A DNA stretch of 64,000 bases from CBDEGU01 sp965238045 (GCA_965238045.1 CBDEGU010000012.1:186001-250000), one strand, 5' to 3'; shown: positions 53,794-63,689, counted from the stretch's first letter. Numbers and translations are program-made. The notes: generated from the sequence alone by a model not told the origin.

Positions 53794-56132
53794 TTCCGGG
53801 TTGCCTCCTGGTTGGAGTAAGCGTAGTAGTAGCCGTAGTTCTTGTAGTATCCGTAGTCGAGATTGTCGAGGTTGACGCGGTTCATGACGAATCCCAGGAA
53901 GCGTACCTGAGCCTCGTCGAAGGTCTGTTTGGTGCGGACCAGCGAGCCGCGCTCGGTTTCGTCCGAGACGACCAGGATGACGCCCTCGACGAGCCGCGAG
54001 ATCGTTCTGGCATCGGAGAGCACCAGCGACGGCGGCGAGTCGATGACGACATGATCAAAGCGCTGGCCGGCTTCCTGAAGCAGGGCGACCAAACGCGGCG
54101 AGGAGAGCAGATCCGAGGCGGTGGCGCTGGTGCGGCCGGCGGGGATCAGCGAAAGCCCCGGGATGGGCGTTGGGGTCACGACGTCATCGAACTGCGCGAG
54201 GCCTTGCAGGAAATCCGCCAAGCCCTGGTCGTTGGAGACGCCGAGTCGCTTGTCGCAATTGGGACGGCGCATATCGCCGTCGATCACCAGCACGCGCCTG
54301 TCAAGCTGCGCGAGACTGCAAGCGAGATTGAGGCTGACCGAGGTTTTGCCTTCTTCGGGCTGGGAACTGGTGACCAGCAGCCGCCGCATCGACTCATCCG
54401 AGCCGAGCAGAACGGAACTGCGGAGCGTCCGGTAGGCCTCGGAAAGACCGGCCTCGGGAGCCCAGCGCGCTTCCCCAGCCGCAAGTGCCTGATCGCCGCC
54501 ATCGGCGCCATCGGCGGAGGAGCCGGGAGTCGTCTCGGCGCCATGGCCGGCCGACCGTGACGGTTTCATCACGATCGTGCCGTGGTGCATCTGTTTACTG
54601 CGGGGAATGACCGCCAGCAGCGAGAGCCCGGTGAGTTGCTCGACTTCGTCGGGCGTGCGCACAAGAGTATTGAGGTGTTCTTGCGCGAAGGCCAAACCGG
54701 CTCCCAGCATGAGGCCGCCAGCGAGCGCCAGCAGGAAGTTCAATTGCTTCTTCGGCCGATACGACTGTCGAGGAAGCTCGGCCGGGTCCAGCACCGAGAT
54801 ATTGGAGGCTCGCAGACCGGCCGAGATCCCGGCTTCCTTGAGACGCTGCAGGAGGCCTTCGTAGAGTTCACGGTTCGTCTCGGCGTCGCGTTTGGGGATG
54901 TTGTACTCGATGAAGTCGTCGCTGATGCGATAGACGAGCCGGCGCTGGTTGCGCGCGGCGGCGCGGAGGAGTTCTTCGCGGTTCAGGGCAAGCTGGTACT
55001 TCTCCCGCACGCTGTCGAGGATGCGCTCTTTCTCTTCCTGGATCGCTCGCCCCATCTCGTCCATCTGACGCTGCACCCGCTCGACCTTCGGGTAGCCCGG
55101 GGCAAAGGTCACAAGCAGCCGCGAGTATTCGCCGCGCAACTCGGCTAGGGTGGCCTGATAGTTCTGGTAGGTCTCGCTGCTCAGACTGGCCGGCAGCGCG
55201 GAGGAGTGTTCCAGCAATCCGGTGATGAGTATGGTGCCGGACTGTTCACGAATCCGGTCGGCCTCGGCCCGCGTCAACTCGTCTTCAAGCTGGGCGAGCT
55301 TTTCGGTGGTGATGTCCTTGCGCTCTTCGACAAACAGGATCGAGTGCCGCGCGGCATAGGATTGCAGCGTGGTCTCGCTTCCTTCCAGCTTGGCTTTGAG
55401 TTGCGAAAGCTGCTGCTGGAGCCACGACGATGCTTTCTGCGTGGCGTTCCATTTCGTCTCGAGATTGTGCTCGATATACTCCCCGGCCAAGGTGTTCACG
55501 ATGAGGGGAGAAAGCCGGCGATCGACAGACTCAAAGCTGACATCGACCAGACGCGTGCCTTTGCCGGGAGAGACGCCAAGGCGGTCCAGGAAAACATCCA
55601 CGCTCGCCGGCGGAATCGCCCCAACGAGGGCGCTGGCGGCGAAATCTTGCTCGCCCGGCGTGCCGGCGCCGGGGCCGGCGTCTTCCTCGAGCGCGCCTCC
55701 CTGAAATTCCTTGCGGTCCTGGAGTTCGAGTTTGCCGATAACCCGCCGGGCCAGGCTGCGGCTGCGGAGCACTTTGTACTGCGTCTCGATGTAGTCGGGC
55801 TGCTCGAGCGGCTGCGCATAGTTGTCGTCCAGGCGCGCGATATCACGGCCTTCGCGGTCGATCTGGATCGTCGCCGTCGCCCGGTACGTGGGCACGCGCA
55901 CAAAGTTGTAGACTGCCGCGGTCGCCAGAGCGAAGGCCACGGTCCAGAAGATCGTCCGGCGCCGGGCGTGAATCGTCCGCCAGTAGCTGTGCAAGGAAAA
56001 GGCTCCCGCGGATTCGGACTCTTCCCGCGGGGCTCGATAGTAGGGCAGAGTGAGCTCTCGCGGCGAGGCGAGGCTAGGGGTGCTCGCGTCGGGCTGGAGC
56101 GCCTCGGTGAGCCGTTGCAGTTTTTGACTCAT
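53790..56132 (-). CDS. Wzz/BY-kinase: polysaccharide co-polymerase with tyrosine-kinase domain
   Basis: A 780-residue protein. The Wzz chain-length domain starts near residue 46 (SYWRTIHARRRTIFWTVAFA is the first membrane segment), followed by long coiled coils and the GNVR region. The second membrane segment (LNFLLALAGGLMLGAGLAFA) is near residue 478. The C-terminal BY-kinase domain has Walker A SSQPEEGKTS (about 592), Walker A' VLVIDGDMRRP (about 614), Walker B HVVIDSPPS (about 697) and a Tyr cluster YGYYKNYGYYYAYS at the end. It controls chain length and export through autophosphorylation. It lies 100 bp after the wza-like gene, with a 15-bp tandem repeat in the gap. Confidence 0.95.
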   Translation of the reverse strand: MSQKLQRLTEALQPDASTPSLASPRELTLPYYRAPREESESAGAFSLHSYWRTIHARRRTIFWTVAFALATAAVYNFVRVPTYRATATIQIDREGRDIARLDDNYAQPLEQPDYIETQYKVLRSRSLARRVIGKLELQDRKEFQGGALEEDAGPGAGTPGEQDFAASALVGAIPPASVDVFLDRLGVSPGKGTRLVDVSFESVDRRLSPLIVNTLAGEYIEHNLETKWNATQKASSWLQQQLSQLKAKLEGSETTLQSYAARHSILFVEERKDITTEKLAQLEDELTRAEADRIREQSGTILITGLLEHSSALPASLSSETYQNYQATLAELRGEYSRLLVTFAPGYPKVERVQRQMDEMGRAIQEEKERILDSVREKYQLALNREELLRAAARNQRRLVYRISDDFIEYNIPKRDAETNRELYEGLLQRLKEAGISAGLRASNISVLDPAELPRQSYRPKKQLNFLLALAGGLMLGAGLAFAQEHLNTLVRTPDEVEQLTGLSLLAVIPRSKQMHHGTIVMKPSRSAGHGAETTPGSSADGADGGDQALAAGEARWAPEAGLSEAYRTLRSSVLLGSDESMRRLLVTSSQPEEGKTSVSLNLACSLAQLDRRVLVIDGDMRRPNCDKRLGVSNDQGLADFLQGLAQFDDVVTPTPIPGLSLIPAGRTSATASDLLSSPRLVALLQEAGQRFDHVVIDSPPSLVLSDARTISRLVEGVILVVSDETERGSLVRTKQTFDEAQVRFLGFVMNRVNLDNLDYGYYKNYGYYYAYSNQEATRK

Positions 56133-56163
56133 GACGTTTGCCGGCGCCCGCGTTTCCCTGTGT

Positions 56164-56223
56164 CTAGTTTGCCGGGGCCTAGTTTGCCGGCACCTAGTTT
56201 GCCAGCGCCTAGTTTGCCAGCGC
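56164..56223. repeat. Four 15-bp tandem repeats in the exopolysaccharide operon
   Basis: Units ctagtttgccRgcRc at 56164-56178, 56179-56193, 56194-56208 and 56209-56223, filling most of the gap between the Wza-like and BY-kinase genes. Confidence 0.85.
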
Positions 56224-56231
56224 CGCGGGCG

Positions 56232-57197
56232 TCAGCGGCGAAAGATCACTACGCCGGTACCCACCTGAATCATGGCCTCCACGCTTCGGCTGAGAACGCT
56301 TTTCGCGCGGCTGTCCGGGATGTAGAGGATGTCGTTCGCGGCGAGTTCGGGGTCGGGCGAGCGACCCGCAATGACGTCCTTGATGCGAACATGGATCCAC
56401 TGCTTCTTGCCGTCAACCTCGCGGATGATGCGGGCCTTCTGCGGCGAGGCGTGACGACCCAGTCCCGAGGCCAGCGACACGGCCCGAAGGACCGTGATCT
56501 TCTCCTGGTCCTTGATCGTATAGCCACCGGCTTTCTCCACCGCGCCCATCACGTAAACAATGCCGGCTTTCGAGACTTGAATCACGTCATGAGGCTGAAT
56601 GAGCGGGTTGGCGAGGTCGTTGTCGGGCGTCAAGAGCATGTTTCGCACCGAGACTTCGATTTCCTCTCCAGATACGGCTGGAGCCGGTTCGCCCATGGCC
56701 GAGCCTGGGCTGGTGAACGAAGAGCCGCCGCCACGCCGCCGCGAGATGGTGATCGTGTCACCGACGTCCTTTCCCAGCCCGCCAGACATGGCCAAGACTT
56801 CCAGCAGCCGGCGGCTGCCCTGAAGCTGGTACACACCCGGGCGCTCGACCGCGCCGAGAACGCTGACCGGCTGGCTGCGAAACTCGCTGACCACGACGCT
56901 AATCTGCGGATCGCGGAGGTAGCCCCCTTCATACATCTGCTCGAGTTTGGCTTCGATCTCTCTGGTGGTGAGTCCCGCGACCGAGAACTCCTCGAGCAGA
57001 GGCGGGGAAATCGTCCCCTTCGGGCTGACCACGACCGTGTTGCTGAGTTCCTCGACTTCAAAAACAGTTACGCGCAATACGTCGCCTGGACCGACAAGAT
57101 AGGCGCCGTTCACGCCGATCGAGGGTTGGAGCGAATCGGCGGCCTGCAGCCCGATCACGGCCAACGACAATATCCATCGGATGAAGTGTTTCGACAT
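56232..57197 (-). CDS. Wza-like polysaccharide export protein
   Basis: A 321-residue protein with a signal peptide (HFIRWILSLAVIGLQAADS). The poly-export domain (PF02563) is GAYLVGPGDVLRVTVFEVEE with VSPKGTISPPLL. Two SLBB domains follow: VSVLGAVERPGVYQLQGSRR near residue 120 and GIVYVMGAVEKAGGYTIKDQ near residue 222. The C-terminus is short (VEAMIQVGTGVVIFRR). The protein forms the outer-membrane channel for exopolysaccharide, with the BY-kinase encoded directly downstream. No clear lipobox is visible. Confidence 0.93.
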   Translation of the reverse strand: MSKHFIRWILSLAVIGLQAADSLQPSIGVNGAYLVGPGDVLRVTVFEVEELSNTVVVSPKGTISPPLLEEFSVAGLTTREIEAKLEQMYEGGYLRDPQISVVVSEFRSQPVSVLGAVERPGVYQLQGSRRLLEVLAMSGGLGKDVGDTITISRRRGGGSSFTSPGSAMGEPAPAVSGEEIEVSVRNMLLTPDNDLANPLIQPHDVIQVSKAGIVYVMGAVEKAGGYTIKDQEKITVLRAVSLASGLGRHASPQKARIIREVDGKKQWIHVRIKDVIAGRSPDPELAANDILYIPDSRAKSVLSRSVEAMIQVGTGVVIFRR

Positions 57198-57251
57198 CGA
57201 CGACCCTCCCGAGATAGAGCCTCCCAGTAGCAGAATCGTCGATAAGCCGGT

Positions 57252-57287
57252 GCGGCATTAGGAGCGGCATTAGGAAAGGCTTTAAGA
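57252..57287. repeat. Three degenerate 12-bp tandem repeats upstream of the Wza-like gene
   Basis: gcggcattagga at 57252-57263 and 57264-57275, then aaggctttaaga at 57276-57287. They lie in the divergent gap between the Wza-like and M49-like genes. Confidence 0.55.
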
Positions 57288-57432
57288 ACGGTGCAGACCC
57301 GGCCGCCCACAGGACATGGCGCTGCCTTCGCCCCGCCCCCAAGGATGCTTCATACTAAAAGGCTTCATCCCCAAAGAACTGGAGCAGAGTTCCGAACATG
57401 TTTGCTCGTGTTCGAGTGCCTGAGAAGTAAGA

Positions 57433-59103
57433 ATGAGAAGCCTCCGGCGCCCGCCGGCGTTCAGCCATGGTGCAGCCGGCGTGGCCACCGCCGGGGGCCT
57501 GCTCTGGGCCATGTGCGGTTCGCCCGCTCGAGCGCCGAAAGACACATCCATGGACATTCCGCAGCGTCTCGCAGACTATACTTCCGTTCGTCTGGAGAGC
57601 GATCGTAGCGCGCTCACCGGCAACCAGCGCCGCATGCTGCCCCTCTTGATCGAGGCGGCCGGCGTCATGAACGGTCTCTTCTGGCGGCAATCGTATGGAG
57701 ACCGGGAGAAACTGCTCGAGTGCGTCGCCCGTCCCGACGTTCGCCGCTTGATTGACATCAACTACGGACCCTGGGATCGCCTGGCCGGGAACGAATCTTT
57801 TGTCGAAGGCGTGGGTGCGAAGCCGCCCGGCTCGGGGTTCTATCCGGTCGATATGACCACGGAGCAGTGGGATGCCGCTGTCGCGGCCTCTCTCGAAAGC
57901 GCCGAGTCGCTCAAAAGTCTCTACACCTTGGTGCGGCGCGACGCCCAAGGATCGCTTGTCGCCCTGCCCTATCACGAGGTGTTCGCCGCCGAGTTACGTA
58001 TCGCGTCGGAAAAGCTGCGCCAGGCCGCTCAGTTCGCCGACGATGACGGGCTGCGCAAGTACCTTGAGATGCGCGCCGAAGCGCTCATGACCGACGACTA
58101 CCAGCCCAGCGACTTCGCCTGGATGGAGATGAAGGACAACACGATCGACATCGTCATCGGCCCGATCGAGACCTACGAAGACGCGCTGTTTGGCTATAAA
58201 GCCGCCTACGAGGCCTACGTCCTGATCAAGGACAAGGAGTGGAGCCGGCGACTGGCGAAGTACACCTCGATGCTGCCCGAACTCCAGAAAGGTCTGCCGG
58301 TGGACGCCGCTTACAAGCAAGAGCAACCGGGCGCCGATTCCGATCTCAACGCCTATGACGTGATCTACTACGCGGGCGATGCGAACGCCGGCGCGAAGAC
58401 CATCGCCATCAACCTGCCCAACGACGAAGAAGTACAGCTCGCAAAGGGTGCGCGAAGGCTGCAACTCAAGAACGCCATGCGGGCAAAGTTCGAGAAGATT
58501 CTTCTCCCCATCGCCGATGTCCTGATCGCCGCCAGGCAGCGCCGCCATATCCAATTCGACGCCTTCTTCGCGAACACGATGTTTCATGAAGTCGCGCATG
58601 GTTTGGGAATCAAGAACACGATTACCGGCAAGGGCTCGGTGCGCGAAGCCTTGAAGGAAAAGGCATCGGCGCTCGAGGAAGGCAAGGCCGACATTCTGGG
58701 CCTCTACATGGTGACGAAGCTTCACGACCGGGGCGAGCTGGGCGGCGCGGACCTGATGGACAACTACGTGACCTTCTTCGCCGGAATTTTTCGCTCGATT
58801 CGCTTTGGCGCATCGAGCGCGCATGGCATCGCCAACCTGCTGCGTTTCAATTTTTTCCAGCGGGCCGGCGCCTTTTCCAGGGACGAAACCAGCGGTGTCT
58901 ACCGCGTCGAGATGGATAAGATGCGCCAGGCGGTCGATGCGCTTTCCGAGAAGATCCTCAAGATCCAGGGCGACGGCGATTACGACGAGGTCACGCGGTT
59001 TCTCGGCGAGATGGGCCGGATGGGTCCGCTGCTGCAAGCGGATCTCGACAGGCTGAAGTCAGCCGGTATTCCCGTGGATGTTGTGTTCGAGCAGGGTCTG
59101 TAG
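57433..59103 (+). CDS. Exported M49-like (dipeptidyl peptidase III-type) zinc peptidase
   Basis: A 556-residue protein. The N-terminus has a basic stretch and a hydrophobic segment (AAGVATAGGLLWAMCGSPA), which suggests export; an internal ATG at codon 40 (MDIPQRLADYTSV) could be a cytosolic start. The zinc motif is FHEVAHGLGI near residue 386, with the second ligand in EEGKADILGLYM near residue 415. The family is DPP III (M49) or related NUDIX-linked hydrolases. MKDNTIDIVIGPIETYEDALF near residue 233 is also typical. It cleaves dipeptides or peptides; the substrate is unknown. It is divergent from the exopolysaccharide operon. Confidence 0.85.
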   Translation: MRSLRRPPAFSHGAAGVATAGGLLWAMCGSPARAPKDTSMDIPQRLADYTSVRLESDRSALTGNQRRMLPLLIEAAGVMNGLFWRQSYGDREKLLECVARPDVRRLIDINYGPWDRLAGNESFVEGVGAKPPGSGFYPVDMTTEQWDAAVAASLESAESLKSLYTLVRRDAQGSLVALPYHEVFAAELRIASEKLRQAAQFADDDGLRKYLEMRAEALMTDDYQPSDFAWMEMKDNTIDIVIGPIETYEDALFGYKAAYEAYVLIKDKEWSRRLAKYTSMLPELQKGLPVDAAYKQEQPGADSDLNAYDVIYYAGDANAGAKTIAINLPNDEEVQLAKGARRLQLKNAMRAKFEKILLPIADVLIAARQRRHIQFDAFFANTMFHEVAHGLGIKNTITGKGSVREALKEKASALEEGKADILGLYMVTKLHDRGELGGADLMDNYVTFFAGIFRSIRFGASSAHGIANLLRFNFFQRAGAFSRDETSGVYRVEMDKMRQAVDALSEKILKIQGDGDYDEVTRFLGEMGRMGPLLQADLDRLKSAGIPVDVVFEQGL

Positions 59104-59145
59104 AATCCCGGGCCCAGGCGGCCGCGGGTCTCTTCCAACTCAGCG

Positions 59146-61518
59146 CTAGGGCGACTCGAAAGTCAGCGTCTTTACCTTGGCGATCTGCTTCGCGAATACT
59201 TCCGGGTCGCTGGTGGGCAATTCGCAAACGCGCTGCTCGCAGACGTAGGCGGTGGCTTTGCCGCCCAAGGGCCGCTTCTGCTCCAGTAAGGGGATCAACT
59301 TCGACTGCGCTGGCAGGTCCTTTGCGGATGAAACAACCAGGACCCGATTGGGCGCGAGCGTCGCGGCCAATTTCGCGAGAAACGGCTGGGCTTCGTCTCG
59401 CGACAGCGGCGTGACGATGAGGATCTCCTTGGGCGTATCGGAATGGAAGTCCAGCGCCAGCAGCATCTCCGATAGGGCCGCCGGCGAGCGCTCCAAGACC
59501 GGCTGGAAGGCCTGGAGAGCCTTCTCGGCCCGCTGGCGGTAGCTATCGCGAGTGGTGAAGGAATGGAGCCGCAACAGGTTCAGCACGGCCACGGAGTTCC
59601 CCGACGGTTCCGCGCCATCGTAATTCGGTTTTTCACGCGCCAGCAATTCCTCGTGATCGCCGCTAACGGCAAAAAATCCACCGCTGGTCTTATCTTCATA
59701 GTGGTCGTGCAGGACTTGATCGAGCTCGATCGCGCTCTCGAGCCAGCGCAGCGTGCCCGTCGCCTCGCAGAGGTCGAGCAAGCCGGCGATGAGAAAGGCA
59801 TAGTCGTCTAGATAAGCGTTGTGGCGGGCCTCACCCGACTTGTAACGGCGAAGAAGCCGGCCGTCGCGACGCAGGTTCTTGAGAATAAAGTCCGCTGCCC
59901 TCTCCGCTCGCCGGGCATATTGCGTGTCTCCCAGAACGAGAGTGGCCCGGGCGTGCGCCGAGATCATCAGGCCGTTCCAGGAGGTGAGAATCTTCTCGTC
60001 CCGCAATGGCGGCGGACGGTTGAGCCGCGCCCGGTAGAGTTTTTCGCGTGCCCTCTCGATCGTCCCGCGCAGCTCCGCGCTGGTAACGGAAAACTCCTTC
60101 GCTACGACCGCCAGCGGCTTAGCCGTATGCAAGATACCGCGGCCTTCGAAATTTCCGCCCGCGGTGACACCAAAGTATGCGGCCACGACCGCGGCGTCTT
60201 CCCCGCCGACAACCTTCTCGATTTCATCCGGCGTCCAGGTAAAAAACCAGCCCTCCTCGCGCTCGCCTCGAGGATTGGGACTGTCGGCGTCGGTGGCGGA
60301 ATAGAACGCGCCGCCGGGCGCGGTCATGTCTCGTTTGACGTATTGCAGAATCTCGCGGGCGGTGCGGGCGAAATCCTCCCGGCCGGTGGCCTGGTAGCCC
60401 TCTAGGTACGCTACCGTAAGCAGCGCGTTGTCGTAGAGCATTTTTTCAAAGTGCGGCACGAGCCATGTTGCGTCGGTCGAGTAGCGGTGAAAGCCCCCGC
60501 CGGCGTGATCGTAAATGCCACCGGCCGCCATTTTCTCAAGCGTCGTCGCGGCGATCTTGAGATACCGCGCCTCGCCGGTGCGCCGGTGGTAGCGAAGCAA
60601 GACCCGTACAGGCATGCTGCTGGGAAACTTGGGAGCGCCGCGCGTGCCGCCGTTGGCCTCGTCGTAGCGCGAGCGGTAGAAGGTGGCTGCTTTGTGGAGC
60701 ACCTTCGCGGTCGGCAAGCGCGTCCCCGCAACCGGCTCGAGCATTGAGGCGACGCGCGCCGCGATCTGCTTGGACCGCTCGGCGACCTGATCGGGATGTT
60801 CGTCGTAGGTCCGCCGCAACTCTGCGAGGAGCGTCAGAAATCCTCTTGTGACCCCCCGGTCCCCGTCGCGGGCGGGGAAATACGTGCCGGCGTAGAATGG
60901 TTTCCGGTCGGTGGTGAGCCAGCTCGTCATCGGCCAGCCGCCTCGCTGACCCATGGCCTGGATGGCGCTCATGTAAATCCCGTCGATGTCGGGGCGCTCT
61001 TCGCGGTCCACCTTGACCGCAATATAGTTTTCGTTGAGATAGCGGGCAATTTCGATGTCCTCGAACGACTCCTCTTCCATCACGTGGCACCAGTGACAAG
61101 TGGAATACCCGATGCTCAGGAGCACGGGCCGGCCCAGACGTTCGGCCGCCGCGAAGGCCTCGTCGCCCCAGGGATACCAGTTCACCGGATTGTGGGCGTG
61201 CTGCAGCAGATACGGACTGCCTTCGAGAAAAAGACGGTTCGTGAATTTGGGAGAACCGTCATCGTTGAGATGGCGGGTGCGCGGTTGATACTCCGGATCG
61301 CGCTTCACCCAGGCCTGCTCGATGGTCCCGGCGAGTAGCTCGGAGAAAGCCGCCGCGCCCGGCAGAGAGCCAGTCACGGCAGGCCCTTCCTGTTGGCCCG
61401 ACTGCGAGAGGCCGCTGTGACATCCGGCCAACAGAAGCGGGATGGCGAACAACACCGAGCGGCCGAGCTTGCGTTCGGGCGAGCAAGCAGAGGGTGAGAT
61501 TGCGGCCGAACCGGACAT
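59146..61518 (-). CDS. YyaL/SPATA20-like thioredoxin-domain lipoprotein
   Basis: A 790-residue protein with a lipobox (LFAIPLLLAGCHSG). The DUF255 thioredoxin-like domain has NPVNWYPWGDEAFAAAERLG, SIGYSTCHWCHVMEEESFED (CxxC-type site near residue 141) and DREERPDIDGIYM. The rest is an (alpha/alpha)6 barrel (GGIYDHAGGGFHRYSTDATW, LTSWNGLMISAHARA), which suggests a sugar- or aldehyde-modifying role. The biological function of this widespread family is poorly known. A periplasmic, membrane-anchored form is unusual but fits the lipobox. It is convergent with the M49-like gene. Confidence 0.92.
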   Translation of the reverse strand: MSGSAAISPSACSPERKLGRSVLFAIPLLLAGCHSGLSQSGQQEGPAVTGSLPGAAAFSELLAGTIEQAWVKRDPEYQPRTRHLNDDGSPKFTNRLFLEGSPYLLQHAHNPVNWYPWGDEAFAAAERLGRPVLLSIGYSTCHWCHVMEEESFEDIEIARYLNENYIAVKVDREERPDIDGIYMSAIQAMGQRGGWPMTSWLTTDRKPFYAGTYFPARDGDRGVTRGFLTLLAELRRTYDEHPDQVAERSKQIAARVASMLEPVAGTRLPTAKVLHKAATFYRSRYDEANGGTRGAPKFPSSMPVRVLLRYHRRTGEARYLKIAATTLEKMAAGGIYDHAGGGFHRYSTDATWLVPHFEKMLYDNALLTVAYLEGYQATGREDFARTAREILQYVKRDMTAPGGAFYSATDADSPNPRGEREEGWFFTWTPDEIEKVVGGEDAAVVAAYFGVTAGGNFEGRGILHTAKPLAVVAKEFSVTSAELRGTIERAREKLYRARLNRPPPLRDEKILTSWNGLMISAHARATLVLGDTQYARRAERAADFILKNLRRDGRLLRRYKSGEARHNAYLDDYAFLIAGLLDLCEATGTLRWLESAIELDQVLHDHYEDKTSGGFFAVSGDHEELLAREKPNYDGAEPSGNSVAVLNLLRLHSFTTRDSYRQRAEKALQAFQPVLERSPAALSEMLLALDFHSDTPKEILIVTPLSRDEAQPFLAKLAATLAPNRVLVVSSAKDLPAQSKLIPLLEQKRPLGGKATAYVCEQRVCELPTSDPEVFAKQIAKVKTLTFESP

Positions 61519-61569
61519 TCGCTGCTCATGGTATCACCCGATTGCTCTCACCCCGCCAATGTCGCCCCG

Positions 61570-63170
61570 TCATCGCGCCGCGACCCACACGGGACTCGAC
61601 CAGGCCAGATTGCCATTGGTCTGTACGACGCGAACCTGATACCAGTCCGTGCCGGGACCTTCCGCCCGGTCTCCACGGAAAACTCGGTCACGTAGTTCTC
61701 CTCGAATACGACGCGGTGCATCATCACGGACTCGGAGGAAAACTCGCCCAGGAAGGCAATCCGGCTCGACTCGGCCAGTTCCTTGAGTGTCCTCCGGAGC
61801 GTGAGCTGGTTGGGCTGGCTGATCGTGAGGACGACTTCTGTTTCCGGCGAACCCTCGATCTCAAGAACGATGTCATGGGTCGCCTTGTCGTCCAGCGCGT
61901 TTTCCCGCGATGTATAAGACGCGACTTCACATGACCGGCTCGTGAGCGCGGAGACGCGATTCCTGCGCTGCTCGTCGAAGGGCCGCGACTGAAAGTGCGG
62001 CGACACCGAGAGAAGCTTGCCGCCTTCGATGTGCACCTGGAATCGCCAGTCAGCGGTGCGCGGCATTTTGAAGGCCGCCCAGGGCCCCCAGCCGAATTCG
62101 ACGCGCAACAGCACGGGATTGTTTCAACTCAGATCGTTCGGCTGGCGGTCCACCGGGTAGTCGCGGTGGATCACTCGGTTGTTCTTGAGTACTTCGACCC
62201 GGTCGATGCCATCCTCGCCTCGTACTTGGACCGAGATTTCCCGCGAGAACCCGGACCTGATCGACTCTCCCATCCAATGCCCGTTGACCTTGAACTTCAG
62301 CGCAATGCGGTCGGCGCTGACCGCGTAAGTACGGCGAGCCTTGAGCGCCTCCATGATGGAGGCGCGGTCGAGCGAATCGGCATAGACCGCCGCCAGCCCC
62401 TGGCCGTACGCTCCGGGATAGCCGAGGTGGTCGTCGGGACTCGCGATCACGCCCGCCTCGACCCCGCTCGTCCAAAGCCACTGCACCGTACTCTTGGTGT
62501 AACGTCCGCCCATGCTGTGGCGGATGTAGCGAAGGGGTCCGCGGTCCGACTCGGCACTGCCGTGCTCGGACATCATTTCCACGATGGGAGAGACGCGCGG
62601 GTCGAGCCGGCTCCAGTCCCAGCCGCGCCATTGGGACAAATAGGCCGGGTGATGCGGAATCAATATCGCGCCCGTTTCCAGGGCGTGGGCTTGCCACTGT
62701 TCGATCGTGGTGAGATGAACCAGCGCGCCCTCGGGGCCGGGATAAATGATATTGAAATCGCCGGAATTGTAGTGCACCTCGTAGCCGAGAAAGGCCGCGA
62801 ACCTGCCCGGCCGGTTGGCTTCGGCCGTAAGCTGCTGAATCTTTCCCCAGTTGGCCTTTACGGCGTCAAACCCCCTCACGAATTGAGCGTTCTTGCCGCC
62901 GGGAATCTGGCGCATGTCGGGCCATTGACTCTGGGGAGTGAAAGCGAAGAAGTCGAGGTGGATCTGAGCGATGTCGAACATGCGTTCGAGTGATCCTTTA
63001 ATCTGTCCGATGGAATTGTGATTGTGAAGATCGCCCCAATAGAGGTTCTTCTGCTCTGCCGGGCGTTCGTTCTCAACCGGCCGCGAAGAAGGTCCCGAGG
63101 CGCAGCCGGATAGGCAGATCGCCCCAAGCGTTAGAATGGTAACCAACCCAGCCCGGCGGAATTTCAACAT
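61570..63170 (-). pseudogene. DUF3604 lipoprotein with an in-frame TGA and a frameshift
   Basis: ATG start at 63170, with GGAGG upstream and a lipobox (LGAICLSGCASG). The DUF3604 domain is clear: LYWGDLHNHNSIGQIKG (PHP-like HxH), GYEVHYNSGDFNIIYPGPEG, ILIPHHPAYLSQWRGW and IASPDDHLGYPGAYG. TGA at 62124-62126 stops the frame after PVDRQPNDLS, but the same frame continues with NNPVLLRVEFGWGPWAAF. A second lesion, one missing T near the tttt run at about 61690, shifts the end; corrected, it finishes DWYQVRVVQTNGNLAWSSPV and stops at 61570-61572. DUF3604 proteins are PHP-type metallo-hydrolases of unknown substrate. Confidence 0.85.
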
Positions 63171-63201
63171 GGCGCCTCCGTCTACGAGTAAACAAAACGG
63201 G

Positions 63202-63564
63202 CTAGCGCCGAATCCCGTATTCCAGGGTGAAGTACCGCGGATTGAAGCCCGCGAGCGGTTCACGAAGCTTCACCAGTTCCGCTTCCACGCCGTGGACTTC
63301 GAGCCGGGTAATTTCGGCGATTTTCAGCGCCTCACTCAGTAGTTCGCCGACATTGTCGAGGTGCGCGAGCAGTCCCGCGGCACCCTCATAGCCTTCCCGG
63401 CAATGAACCTCGTCTCCTTTGAAGCTAAAACCGTAGTAGAGACATTTCGGCTCTTTGCTCGTCAGCTCGACGAATTGTTCGCAGAATCCTTTGAACGCCT
63501 CAAGGTTGCCCTCGGAGACTTTGAAGTAGGGGTGGATCGTGATGCAGGTGTCTTGGGTCGCCAT
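63202..63564 (-). CDS. Antibiotic biosynthesis monooxygenase-like (ABM) protein
   Basis: A 120-residue protein starting MATQDTCITIHPYFKVSEG. It has the ABM/dimeric alpha-beta barrel pattern: NLEAFKGFCEQFVELTSKEP, KCLYYGFSFKGDEVHCREGY and GLLAHLDNVGELLSEAL. Such proteins oxidise quinols or act in aromatic or polyketide metabolism; many have no known substrate. It is followed by the DUF3604 gene 30 bp downstream on the same strand. Confidence 0.8.
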   Translation of the reverse strand: MATQDTCITIHPYFKVSEGNLEAFKGFCEQFVELTSKEPKCLYYGFSFKGDEVHCREGYEGAAGLLAHLDNVGELLSEALKIAEITRLEVHGVEAELVKLREPLAGFNPRYFTLEYGIRR

Positions 63565-63689
63565 GGGAAGATTCTACCTCATGGCCGTGGAAACTGCCTG
63601 GCGAGATCGGCTTGGCGAGAACGCGCCCCAGCGTCCGCGGGCGCTCCCGCAGCGCCTTGTCATCTGGGCGCCGGGCGGTTCCCGTTCTT

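Noticed and set aside
55206..57230. Long open frame (674 codons) on the plus strand
   Set aside because: Lies antisense across both the BY-kinase and Wza-like genes, both well supported.
62124..62126. TGA as selenocysteine in the DUF3604 gene
   Set aside because: No convincing SECIS-like hairpin follows, the position is not a known catalytic site, and a second lesion is present downstream.
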